Assembly: GCA_030374805.1 (NCBI GenBank) | Contig: JARGSG010000223.1 | Span: forward strand, 558,001-622,000 | Reading direction: 5' to 3' | Source of the DNA: Gracilaria gracilis | Lineage: Eukaryota; Rhodophyta; Florideophyceae; Gracilariales; Gracilariaceae | DNA length: 64,000 nt | Shown: one piece after another, positions 8,703 to 20,366 of the stretch | Numbering within the stretch: position 1 is the first letter of the stretch | Layout of the letters: every line of letters starts with the position of its first letter | The notes under the pieces: generated by a model | What the model saw: only the letters and a program-made list of their open reading frames with translations | The model's database searches: none | What the model was told of the DNA's origin: nothing | Made by a program: the position numbers and the translations under genes

Positions 8703-11700
8703 TCACGGTTCTACCTCATCCCACTTGGGCATTTCCCAGCGTGGCTGGTAAGGCTGTTCCCGTTCGACTGTGATACTGAACCACCTTTGAACGTGGGAGA
8801 TGCTCGATCGGCTCGGCGGTGTTTTGAGCCGGATCATACCCGTACCAACGGACGTGGTAGCGTAGTATACCCTCCTGGTTCCAGAAATGCCCGACAATTC
8901 GGTCGACGATGTACTCTTGTAAGTACACCTACCGGCCTTGCCGGGTCGTCGTCACAGCTGTGCGCTTATCGCCCTGCGAAGGGAAATTTCCCGGGTCGGG
9001 TGTCGATACGCTCGTCGCGGTTGACTGGGTGGTCTTCCGTGGAGGCGGGTGTTCCGGTGTGCGTTCCGCAAGTCTGCGTGTTTCGGGGCGAACCGCAAGT
9101 CTGCGTGATTCAACCCGTACTGACGGTGGTTCCGACGAGCTCGTCGCGGCTTTCCTGCGTTGCGCTGCGAGTGGTGCAGCGCCACGCGCGCCCTCCGTGC
9201 TTGCACGTGATTTCACTGACCTGTGGCCGTGGGGCGCCGTAGTGCGATCCGCCTCCCTGGACAGGGTGTCCTTTCCGGCGCGTGCCAAGTGGCCGCGCCG
9301 TGGCGATTTGCGCCCAACGGTTACTTCCGGTGGCTCCGAGCTCCTGGTGGGACTTCCAGCAGTGCTGGGTGCAGCGCGAACCGCACCCATTACTCGGGGA
9401 ATTTCCGCTTCGAATGGCGTGTCCTCGCCGTCCATGACGCGAACATCATCCCGGGTGACCGGTTTCCGTCTGGCAACGATGCCAGGGTCTACCGAGACAC
9501 TCGGAACTTCCGTAACCGTGGGTAACCTTACGGTGTCGTCCCCCCTTTGTACAGGGGTTGCCGTCCCGCGTCCAGCGGTGGGTTTCAGCGCCGCGTCCGC
9601 CGTTGTGGTGGGCGCGTGCGACCGATTGTTCGGAGCCGTCCCTGGTGGGGTTGGTTCCTTATAACCCAGCTGAGCTGGTACCAGGACACGGTCACGGCTC
9701 GTCTTGGGCAAGGGTGTGGTTGTTCTGTCCGCTTCAGCGTGTAGCTCCTCCGCCTGCAGCGGCGTGTCTGACGGGATTTCCGGTGTAGCAGCAGACTGCC
9801 GTGTACCACGGATGTCTTCTTCCCGTTGCGACGACGGATTACCTTCAGCAGAAGTGAACTCCTCCCCCTCCTTAGGCGGAGCGGCGGGAGATAGGGTAGA
9901 GCGTTCCGCTACGCGAGTAGAGTCCCCGCGAGCGGGCTGAGCCGAGGAATGACCCTTCTGGCCAGCAACGTTTTCCGATATCATCGGTGTATCCGAGCCC
10001 ATCGGTAGGTCTAAAAGTCCCCGGTTTGGGTGTCGTAGAATAAGCGGGCGATTAAGCACGATTGTCTTGGGGGTTGTTGATTCCGTAGACACGGGGCAGG
10101 CGGGTGCCAGCACGACCTCAGACGAGGGTGGTGGGGCCAGGACCACGCGATCGCGGGAGATCCGCTCATGCGCGTCCTTGATTTCCAGTACCACTGTGTC
10201 CTCCGCGACGGAGATTACCTTGAATGGTCCATTCCTTGAATGGTCCATTCGCCACGGGTGAGAGCTTATGGCGTTTCTCCTTATCAGGGTTATAGTGTTC
10301 CTTCCGTACGAAGACGTAGGTACCCGCCTTAACTGGCGGTGTGTTACTTCCTCGCAGGCGAGCATCGAAATCATGCTTGTAAGCGGCTTGAGCCCTCGCC
10401 ATGGATTGGCGAGTGGCGGGTACCAACTTGGATAGCCATTGCTTCCATTTCTGGCGGTAGTCACCCACAGAGGGGAAATTACCGAGCGTAGGCTGTGCTT
10501 CCAACGCCACCGGCGGGGGGGTACGGGAGAGTACTAACTCGAACGGTGAAACACCGGTAATTCTATGTACCTGCGTGTTGTACGCGAACGTCAGCGCGTC
10601 AGTGTACAGGTCCCATGTCTTTGGGTGATCGGCCACGTAAGAACGGAGAGATGCTAGCATCGTCCGGTTAAACCGTTCGACTTGACCATTACACTGAGGG
10701 TGGTAAGTTGTAGTGAACAGATTCTTTACATCCAGGATGCGACATACATCCTGGAAAAACCGCGATGCGAACTGTTTCCCGTTATCGGAGAGTACCTGAA
10801 CCGGCGGACCGTAGACAAAAATCCAGTGCTTTACGAAGGCCTGGGCTACCGTGAAAGCGGTGATCCTCTTCAGAGGGACAGTCCGAACCAGTTTCGAGAA
10901 ACGATCCGTTATTGCGAGCAAGAACTTGTGGCCTCTCCGGGTCGTCAGGAGGGGTCCAAGTATATCGATTGCGAGGAACTCGAGGGGCGCCCTTGCGGGG
11001 AATAGCCTCATCTTCTTTGAGTTCTTCCGGAGCTTCACCCGGTTTTTCGCACATTCCGTGCAGAGCCGCACTGTTGCGTAGCAATCGACCGCCATGGCGG
11101 GCCAGTAGAAGTCCCTTCTCAGGGTTAGGTATAACTTCCTTCCACCTGCGTGGCCGCCCAGCTTCGCGTAATGCGATAGTTGGAGGACCCGCGTTTGCAG
11201 CGTTTGGGGGACCACCACTTGTGGGTTAGACTCGACCATTCTTATGAGATAGCCGATGTCATTGACCTCAAACGGGAGGACCGCACCACCGTTTAAACGG
11301 GCACGAATGTTCACGCAGAACGGGTCGCCATGCTGTTCTCGGATCATTTCCTCCGGTGTTACTGGGACGAAATTTCCCGGTAGGGGCTTGTGAGCCCCAT
11401 TCTCGTTTGCCACGAGTAGTTCGTCCATTTCATCGTCGAGTTCCCAGTCTTCTGGCCAAATGTCGAGTTCACCTTCCGGATCTTCCGTGTTCACCTCGTC
11501 AGCGACGAAACCAGGGATCTCATCGTCTCCCGAGGGGAGGGCTTCCCCATTCGTGGGTAGTCTCGACAGAACGTCGGCCTGTGTGTTCAGCGCTCCCTTC
11601 TTATACACGACTTGGAAGTCGAATTCGGCTAGGCGGAGCCTCCATCGCATGAGGCGTCCCGACGGGTCGGAGATGTTCATTACCCACCTCGGCGAGGAAT

Positions 11701-14029
11701 GGTCCGTGTACACGGGGAAGTGCACACCCATAAGATAGGGGCGAAGAGTTGCCAGAGCCCACACAACGGCGAGGCATTCTTTCTCCGAAACGGAGTAATT
11801 CCGTTCATGAACATTGAGCGAGCGCGACCAGTAACCAATGGGCTTACGTTCCCCTTCAAGGGTGGTTTGGAAAAGAGCGCAACCAACTTGGTAGTCGCTC
11901 GAATCCGTGTCCACGGAGTACGGTAGTCCGGGTTTTGGCAACGATAGAATCGGAGCAGATGTGACAGCCTCCTTCCAGGAGTTAAACGCCTCTGTCTCGA
12001 CAGGCGTGAAGGGTACCAGTTTCGGTGGCTGGCCTTTTCGCAGTAGTGCGTTGAGGGGTGCCGCGATTTCCGAGAAATTCGGGACGAACCGTCGGTAGAC
12101 GTTGACCAATCCCAAGAAGGAGCGCAATTCTGTTTGGGTTCGCGGTTCCTTCGCCTTGGCAAGGGACTTCACTCGAGCTTCTTCGATCGACAACCGTCCT
12201 GGACGGATAACGTGGCCCAGGTACTTCACGGTGTCGATGAAGAATTCACACTTCCTCAGCTTGCGGGAAATTCCTGCGTCACGCAGTGTGGTCATTACCT
12301 CCCTTACGTGGGTGAGATGATCGTCCAGATTACTGGAGAAGACAATTATGTCATCTAGGTAAACTAGGCACGTCCGCCCTTTAAAGAGGTTCAACAGGAT
12401 GTCGATAGCACGCTGAAATGTAGCGGGAGCGTTGGTGAGACCAAACGGCATACGCTTGAAGCGGAAAGACCCAGAGTGCCATACAAACGCGGTCTTATCG
12501 CGGTCTTCCTCCCTTACGGGGACTTGCCAATATCCCCATCTGGCGTCCAATGCCGTGAATACGGTCGCGTTTCCGAGTGAATCTATGCACTCGTCCATGC
12601 GAGGGATTGGGTACGTGTCCCTGATCGTCACGGCATTGAGCCGGCGGTAGTCGACACAGAACCTCGAGGTTCCGTCGGCCTTGATTGCCAGTACTACTGG
12701 GGACGCCCAGGGTGACTGAGCGGGCTCAATCACACCTGCGCGGAGCATCTTGTCCACTTGGAACTGCTCCTCTTCCCGAGCCTTCGGTCCTGCCCTGTAA
12801 GGGGGTTGCGAAACGGGTCGCGCGTCCGGTAGCAAATCAATCCGGTGTTCCGTTGTATTTATCTCACCAAGAGATCCATCCCACATTGGGGTAAATTCCC
12901 GTAACATCTCTCTCAGACTTTCACGGTGTGATCCCAGCACGTGGCCGAGATCGAGCTTCTCAAGAGCCTTCACGGGATCAATCCGGTCATAGCTCGTTGG
13001 GCCATGTTCCGTACCGGATTCAGGCGCAGGCGCGACTTCCGAGTCACTCGGCAATTTCTCCGTTGAAACCGGAGTTATGACGGGAGTATCCTCCCCCTCC
13101 TTAGACGGAACGTCGGGGTGTCCCGGATTGTCGCCCTCTTTTGAGGAAACCAAACCGAGGACATCGGCAGCCGTCATTCGTGTAGGGAGCATCGCGAGTG
13201 GGTGCGGTGTGACCGATCCAATGACTTGGTTCTTTACCAGATACTGGGGGATGTTGCCAAGATTGGCAACAAGTATCCGGAAAGGAACATTCGGTGACAC
13301 CTGTGCAACACCGTTCGCCACTGCGAGATGATACTTCTCGTATAACGAGGAAATGGGTTGAATAACCCGAAGGCCGTGTTGACGGGAATGGACCTGCACC
13401 ATTACTTGGGATTCTGGTGGAATGCATACCGACGCTGCGACGCGGAGTTTTGTGGACTCACGAGTAGCCGGTGATGGTTCCTGCGCAGCAGGTAGTGGAA
13501 CTTGTTTCCTCGATGCACGCTTCAGCGGCCGACGAACTATCGGGACCGACGAACCGTCTTCGAATTCCACCCGCCTGAGGCGGGGTCTGATTGCGTCGAA
13601 AAATCTGTCGCAGTGATCACATCCCAAAATAACTGGGGCAGCCAATGAGCGACATACCACAAAGTCGAGCTTGACCACGGAGGTCCCCAGACGCACGACT
13701 AAGTCGATTGTTCCCACCGTTGTTAACGGGTTGTTACTCGCGTCGGCGACTTCGGGCGTCGCTTCGCGGCGAATACGTGTCCGCACCAGCTGTGGCAGGA
13801 GGGACTCCACGATAAAGTTCGGCCCTGCACCGGTGTCTAATACCGTGAGAGTGCGCACCATAAACTGGGTACAGAGGCCAAGGTCGGCGTAAACTTTATA
13901 GTTACGCTTGGCCATCACGAGGACTCTATCCGGGAACCGGTTTTTCTTTACCCGTATCCACGGTGGACGAAGAACACCCAAGTGTTCCGAGTCCGCGTCA
14001 GCGGTGTCTTTCCTCGAAAGGATCTTCAC
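8703..14029 (-). CDS. pol: Ty3/Gypsy pol polyprotein with chromodomain
   Basis: Domains in order: aspartic protease (VLDTGAGPNFI), reverse transcriptase (FCVDYRRLNAVT, YLDDIIVF), RNase H (YSVDTDSSDYQVGCALF), integrase with HHCC zinc-binding part (HAGGRKLYLTLRRDFYW, CTECAKNR), a DDE core (FLAIDILGPL, VLSDNGKQF, NGQVERFNRTM) and a GPF-type C-terminal module. A Pro/Thr-rich linker of several hundred residues follows. A chromodomain (EYIVDRIVGH...YHVRWYGYD) ends the protein at about 8716-8928. In chromoviruses this domain steers integration to marked chromatin. The long linker between integrase and chromodomain is unusual for the group. Confidence 0.88.
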
Positions 14030-14109
14030 CGGGGAGCGAGGCGGCGTCGCCTCGGACGTCGGCAGCCTCTGCTCTGAGGACGTCTCTCCCGAATGGGAGA
14101 CTCCCTCGT

Positions 14110-16307
14110 TTAGTTTCCCTGGGCTTCCGCATGCGGCGGCTGCTCAGGTTCCTCGACCACGAGAGCTTGGGCACGTTGGCCTCGGGGTCCCGCAGCAGCG
14201 GTGTTTGGATCGTCTACGACGCGGTGTACCGGTGCTACCGGATGAGCCGGCTGTGCCGCATCACGCTGGTAGGTCGGCGCTGTCGGTATGACGTGGGCGA
14301 AGTCCGTCTTGGCCCGGAGATACGACGTCATTGGGACGGATCGCTTCTCCTCTAGAGTGAGGGCCTCATAGTTCACCGTCACCTTGCCCAGGTCTCTCAG
14401 GGAGAGAAGGCATTGCGGTGACGTGTGACCATTGGTATAGCAGAGATGGCATATCAACGCTATCAATGCTTGCCTACCCTGTCGAAGGGTTCCACTCCGG
14501 TTACTCGTGAAACGTCCCGCTGGGCGACTGTCCTGCCATCCTGGTCGTTGGAAGCGGGTTCCTCCGTTCGAGTACGGGATGTAAGGCCCGCGAACTCGGG
14601 TGGCATCGGCATAAAGCACGGTGCCGTCCTGAGCGGTCTCGAAGGAGGTGTCCGTCGTCGACGGGAGCTCCGTTGTCGGAACGGAGTCGATATCGCCGTG
14701 GGCAAGCTGGACGTTATCGTACTCCTTCGGAGGTACTCCATCCGCGACGAGCGACAGAGATGGGGATTTCGTTTCCATCAACAACGCCTTGGTGGACTTA
14801 GACCGAGTACTCGGAGCTCTGGCGCGGAGGGAGTCACCTTGGGCTCTTGCATACTGGATGAGCTCCAGGTAGGTGATCTTCCTCCTGTCCTCGCGATAGC
14901 GGGCGACCAAAGTCCGGATAGCCTGGTCGAGTCCGTCGATGAACATTGTACAACGCTCTGTAGCGGGGTAGACATTACCATAAAGGTGGAAAGCCTTGTT
15001 CAGGCGTACCGAAAAATCGGTTTCCGTCTCGCCTGAGCGCTGACGTGTGTCTCGCAAAGCGAGTATCGCCGACTGAATGTCACCATTCGTGGCGTACGAC
15101 CGTAACAGATATTGCACTGCTTCGGGCCAGCAAGTAACTCCTCCTTCGGAGGCCCACGAAGAACCTCTTACAGAGTGATACTGTTCCTCGGCCACACGAC
15201 GTAAGAAATACGGTAAGGCAATGTAGGCCTGTCCCTCATTCATCCCGAGTATATCGGCTTCCGCGACGAAGCGGGCGAGAAAATCTAGCACCAAGATTGG
15301 GTCTTCTCCAGTAAACAACTGGTTACGAAGCGAGAGCTGCATCCGTTTGATGCAGTCCTTCACCTTGCCTGTACCACGGGGTGTTCGATCCAAAGAGGAG
15401 TCTTCCCAACGGTAATACCGGTATGACAACAGCTTCTCGTAGAGAGGGTTGGTGGGCTTCAGGACTTTCAAGTCGCCTGCTTCCGTCCTTTTGTACGAGC
15501 ACGAACCGCACCTTGCGTGACTGCAGACCGCTTAGAGCGTGACGCCCGTATAGCACGGTCTTCGTCAGACGACGAGTCTGACGAGTCAGCATTGTCCGAA
15601 TTGTTCGGGTCCGCATCCGACGAAGTAGACGAGTCTGAACCCTGATCGTCCTGTTGGCCCATCCGCCTGCGGCGGTTCTTCTCGCGTGCCGAGTTCTTGG
15701 CCCTGTGCGACACAGCGACCGGCTCTGCCGGAGTGGCAGCATCCATAGGAATGGTTTGCTCCAGCATCTCCAGGCGGTCTCTTACCCGATCAAATCGGTC
15801 CTGAATTCCTTCTACGAAAGTGGCGGGTTGACCAAAGCACTCCAACATTTTGTTGACGTCGGACCGTAACGTACGAAGATCCTCAGAAATACCCGTTGCA
15901 GGGGAGTCTTCCGCCTGTTGGCGTGGAATGTTGACCACCCCTACAAGGGAGTTGTGAGCAGTGCGCAGCTGACGCAACTGCTCTTCCAGAGCTGTACCCT
16001 GGGGGATGTTGTCCTTCTCCCGATGGGACTGAACCACCGCGGCCGCGGGTGGAGCCATAGCAGCTAGGGCTGCGGCAGCAATGGCCGGGGCCGGACCAGC
16101 ACCATCAGTAGGGGGAAGCAACGGGGCAAAAGGAAGTGTCCTGTGTGCCGGTTGTTGGCCCGACGTCTTAGACGGATTATTCACACCGAGGGTGGAGCCA
16201 GCACGCCTGGGGATGCGTGAGACGAACCGATCATCCCCAGCGACACCACCACTGTGGAAACGACTGCGAGTAACCGCAGCTTCCGTCTCAGACGGCTTTC
16301 GAGACAT
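14110..16307 (-). CDS. gag: Ty3/Gypsy gag
   Basis: The N-terminal section is Pro/Ala-rich with an acidic Ser-Asp tract and a basic patch. The central section resembles the retrotransposon gag (capsid-like) domain, including KFTGEDPILVLDF-like sequence that recurs in the second Gypsy element at 60.4 kb. A single CCHC zinc knuckle, CX2CX4HX4C (CHLCYTNGHTSPQC), lies near the C-terminus. It forms the particle protein of the retrotransposon. The span uses two overlapping reading frames. Confidence 0.8.
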
Positions 16308-17103
16308 GATTTCTCAACCAACCGTGCAACGGGAAACTTCCAGAAGTAGAAACGAAACCTCGAAGAGGGAAAACACACACGAGTATGTGTTAAACCAAAT
16401 ATCCGATTCTAAGTCGGGAGGCCACTTTGTAGTGCAACGCTAGAGGCGGAAAGACACCACGAAGACGTCCGATATCTTCCTCCGTAGGAGGGTAGTCAGC
16501 AGACAGAGCCTCTCTGGCAAGGCACGACGAAGTCGGGTGTAAGCCGAGGCCAAGCCGTCACGACGGGCGTAGAGAGTTGAGCAAGGATCGGTGTTGGCAA
16601 CACGTGTGTGGGTGAACGGGCCCTCGAGTGAGGCACGATTCTATGGAAGTGGGGGAAGAGAAAAGGAATCCGCGAGAGCGGGGGATGGAAAGAAGGGAAA
16701 GGAGGAAAGGGCAAAAAGGCTACGGTAACACCGGGGTTATCCCTGTACAGGGTCGAACGCGACACAAGCGGAAAACACTCCCACGAATGGGTCCTGTTAG
16801 GTGACGCAGGGAGGATACACTACCCGTAGGCAACGGAGCCTCTCTCCTGGAAGGAGTCGATGACCGCCGAAGGCGAAGAAGTATAGAGCCAACCCTGGTT
16901 GGGGGAACTTTACTGTGCACGGCGGCGAGGTCGCCGCCGGGCTAAGTAGTGAGCTCGCACCAACACTAATTAAATAAACCAACTAAATTAGGCCCACGCC
17001 CAGTGGTAATTACCCACGCGCCGTGGCGCCCGTCCCACGTGTACGTGGCCAACCTCCTGGCTCAACCGTGTCCCACGTGTCCTTTCCACTACAGTGGTTG
17101 TTA
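16308..17103 (-). other. 5' flank of the chromovirus (leader / putative LTR)
   Basis: This stretch of about 800 bp upstream of gag has no coding content and is rich in short CACGTG-type motifs near 17040-17080. It should contain the leader, primer-binding site and 5' LTR. A TG-starting edge (TGAATAGTAACAACC on the - strand) at 17109 is a candidate outer boundary. No matching copy was found at the other end of the element, so the LTR call is unproven. Confidence 0.4.
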
Positions 17104-20100
17104 CTATTCATATACTCCCACTTGGGGCAACCGCCCGACAGGTCGGAATATGACTAAGTAGTCAGAAACCTCCATAAGAGGGCGTTGCACTACAGCCTCT
17201 TCCAAAGAGAGCGCAATTACCGTTTGACGCTTTGATTTCCACATGAATGGTGCGTCGTTGACGACGATAACGTACCCTGTTGTGGACTTACGAGTCTTAA
17301 TGCATCCCCTGCAATCGGCGTCAGCGTACGCACAGAGTGAGGAGGGAGAAATGGGACGGTTGGCTGGAAAATGAAGTCCATAATTCATAGTGCCAGCCAA
17401 GTACCTAAATAATCGTTTGAACAGCGATAAGTGTCGTTCACATGGGTTATGTAAATGCTTTGAGAGCGCTGAGTTGGGAAAGGAAAGGTCAGGATGGGTA
17501 GATACAGAAATGTAAAGTAATGCACCAATCTCTGACCTGTACTCTGCATGGTCATCTGTCGAAAGAATGACGTCTTCTTCACCAGATGGCAGTACATTGG
17601 CAGCCTTAGGGAAAGGTGATCCAACTACATTGCACTGTTGCATACCAAACTTCTTGAGAACTTGTAGTGCATATCCATATTGATGGACCTTAATGCCGGA
17701 AGGAGATCGCTGAATATTCCAACTTATGAATGACTTTAGCTCCCCGTAAAGCTTCACATCAAACGTTGCAGACAGTTTGTGTTTAAAGTCATTTAGAAGT
17801 TCAGCAGTGTTCGCAGCGAATGCGCAATCGTCGACTATAACAGCCAAGATCAGGAAGTTGTCCTGCTCGCGGAACATGAAGACAAGAGAGTCGAGAGCTG
17901 ATGTCACAAAGTTCCATGATAGCAGAGCTGCAGAAAAGAGGGAACCCTATATTATTCCAGCTTGAACAGCGCCGTAGATAGAATTAAGCAGTTTGCAGAC
18001 ATGGCCTGGCTTCTCCACAATGCCAGTGGAGTTAGAGGGTTGTTCCATAATCATCGGAACATCCAGTTTTCCATATAAGTAGGCGTTTGAGATGTCTGCT
18101 CCCTCCAGTAAAAGGTTGTGTGCAGCGGCAACTGAGAGAAGAATGCGTAGTGCTTCATGACAGGCTACTGGCGCATAAGTGTTGAACGGATCGAAGCCAA
18201 TGAAGGGCTTCTGTTTGTCTCCGCGTAGACAGGAGCGTGCTTTCTTCAAGAACTTCTTCCCGACTCCATCCAACATCTTCTCCTTGAAGACCCAAGTATA
18301 CGGAACCGGTTTCATCCAGGATTCCCTGGGTATAAGTTCCCAAGTGTTACGGCGGGTGAGTGCGTTTATTTCGCAATCGATGGCCTCACACCAACCGGGA
18401 TCTCTGCACGCGTCCTTGAAACTACTTGGAACGTTGGGGTCATACACAGTTTTCTTGGAGACCCATACATTTGGAAAGTTATGCGCGGTTTTTGTCATCG
18501 CCTTTACCAGGGGGTCTTCCAAATCAGGACCGTTATCGGTCTGTGAGGTATGGCCCGTCTCCTCTGTCTCCTGTTGGCGAGTTATATCCTCCAGGAGGGT
18601 GGAGATGTTTGGAAGAGGAGAGGAGTTGACAGCCTTGAAGTCCAGAATACGGCAAGTGACGACCGAGTTCTTCTCCGGCACAAATACACGGGCGAGTGTG
18701 GTGTCGCTTTGCATGCCCACGAAGTGCGCGAGGATAGAACGGGGGAGGAACTTCTTTGATGCCATGGCCTTGGACCGATATAAAAAGGCGTAGCCAGGCT
18801 GACCAAAGTTCGGAATGTTCGTAAAGTCGATTATAATGTACGGATTTCATTCCATAATCGGTATCCGTCCTTGTATCCTTGAAGATGGAGCCCTATTTCG
18901 GAACCAGTTGGCATGGTTCATTGCCCATGCCCAGAAGGAAATGGGCAGTTTGCTCGCGAAGAGAAGCACACAAGCCCTGGTCCAATATTCTTGGATAAGC
19001 CTCTCCGCGGCTCCATTAGATTCGGAGGCGTAGGCAGGAGAGTAGTCCAAGACTATGCCATGATCGAAACAGAAAGTGTCCAACTCGGTACTTTTGTGTT
19101 CGCCGGCCTCGTCCAGGCGAACATTCTTCAAGCGAAACGAGTGGTTAAGTTCTAGCTCCGATCTGCGTTTGTACCAAGCCAGGTGCTTCAAAACACTAGC
19201 ACCTGTCTTGTCCATCAAGAAGAAACCGTCCGACTTGGAAGTGTGGTTATCTAGTATGGCCATGGCGTAGATTGCACCAGAGAGAGATGGCGAAAATTTT
19301 CCCGACAGATCCATATGGATAAGTTCCAAGGGACTTGACGTCGAAACGGATCGCGACCGGGTGATAATTGGGTTTCGTTTCTTTTTGTCTGTGAGTCAAG
19401 GAACGCACGTCAACGATTCCAAGATGGAACGTTGAAAGTAAGGCACAGAGTCGAAAGACTTGGCAAGGTTCTGGTATCTACTTGGGTGAAGATGACCAAT
19501 TCGACCGCGCCATTCCAAAGCCAGCTCCTGATTGCTGTTACTTGCGTTCACGACCATCACTTTTTTGTCGTTATCAGCGAGGTTCATGACGAAGAGGCCT
19601 TGGTTGATTCCCGTTTCCCAAATGATTTCAGAGTTTCGATTAGGATCCATGATGAAACATCCATTGAATGGCCGAATGGTGGAAGTGAACATCACCATGA
19701 ACTCTACACTGAGAACGCCAACAGAAAGGATGTTCGACTCAAAGGCAGGCGCGTGGTAAGCCTCGATGACTGTACCACGGTTCAAAGGTATCCAGACATG
19801 ACCTTTGCCAACGAGACGAGCTGTTCCTGAAGCAGCCTGAACAGTCTCGATCTCAATTCGTTCGTAGCGAATGCACGACTTCCGCGAATGGAAGAAGTGA
19901 TGAGTTTCCCCTGAGTCAATATAGGCTGATTCCAATTTCGTTTGAGAAAGAAGAGCGATCTTACTCTTGAACTTGGTCATATTGCAGTTGAAGCCAGGTG
20001 AAGGAGGCGGATCATCATTCCTTTGCACCACATATGAACGAGGTTTGGAGTTATGATTTGAGTTACGACTATCATTTCCATCCCCCCTTGGTGCAAACGC

Positions 20101-20345
20101 TGAGTTCCAGTTGGATTGACGTTGTCCTCCTTTGTGGGACCCATAATCACAGACACATGTTTTCCTCCTAAGTTGAATACTGTCTGCAATACTTCTTCAA
20201 CACTAATCTTCTTCTTCTCCCCAGTGACATTACATAGGTTGTACATACCTATGGCAAATTGAAAGAAGTGCTTCCTCATGTCTTCAAAACGACCATGTCT
20301 TCTTCTCGTAAAAGAAGAAAACCTCAGTTCCACATGCCATTGCAA
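17104..20345 (-). mobile_element. Ty1/copia retrotransposon, decayed and incomplete
   Basis: On the - strand the parts in order are the C-terminal half of a UBN2-type gag (FEDMRKHFFQF, ISVEEVLQTVFNL), aspartic protease (AYIDSGETHHFF), GAG-pre-integrase (RIGHLHPSRYQNL), integrase core (MELIHMDLSGKF, SNGAAERLIQE), reverse transcriptase (NTWELIPRESW, ILAVIVDDCAFAA) and RNase H (AYADADCRG, KSTTGYV). Protease-integrase-RT-RNase H is the copia order. It is broken, with at least four breaks, and the beginning of gag and both LTRs are not seen. Its 3' side is cut off at the chromovirus boundary, and its 5' side abuts the ParB-like ORF at about 20350. Confidence 0.85.
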
Positions 20346-20366
20346 GCAACGTACGACAAATCGAAA

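Larger units (their letters stand above)
8703..17109 (-). mobile_element. Ty3/Gypsy chromovirus, largely whole coding part
   Basis: Read on the - strand, the order is gag (16307-14110) then pol: protease, reverse transcriptase, RNase H, integrase and C-terminal chromodomain (14029-8703). This order and the chromodomain place it in the chromovirus branch of Ty3/Gypsy. The coding part is long and mostly open, with only about three breaks, so the copy looks fairly young. No pair of LTRs was found by eye; a candidate 5' end on the high-coordinate side lies at about 17109, directly against copia sequence. The age therefore cannot be read from LTR divergence. The second element at 60-64 kb has a related gag but is much more decayed. 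Confidence 0.9.
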
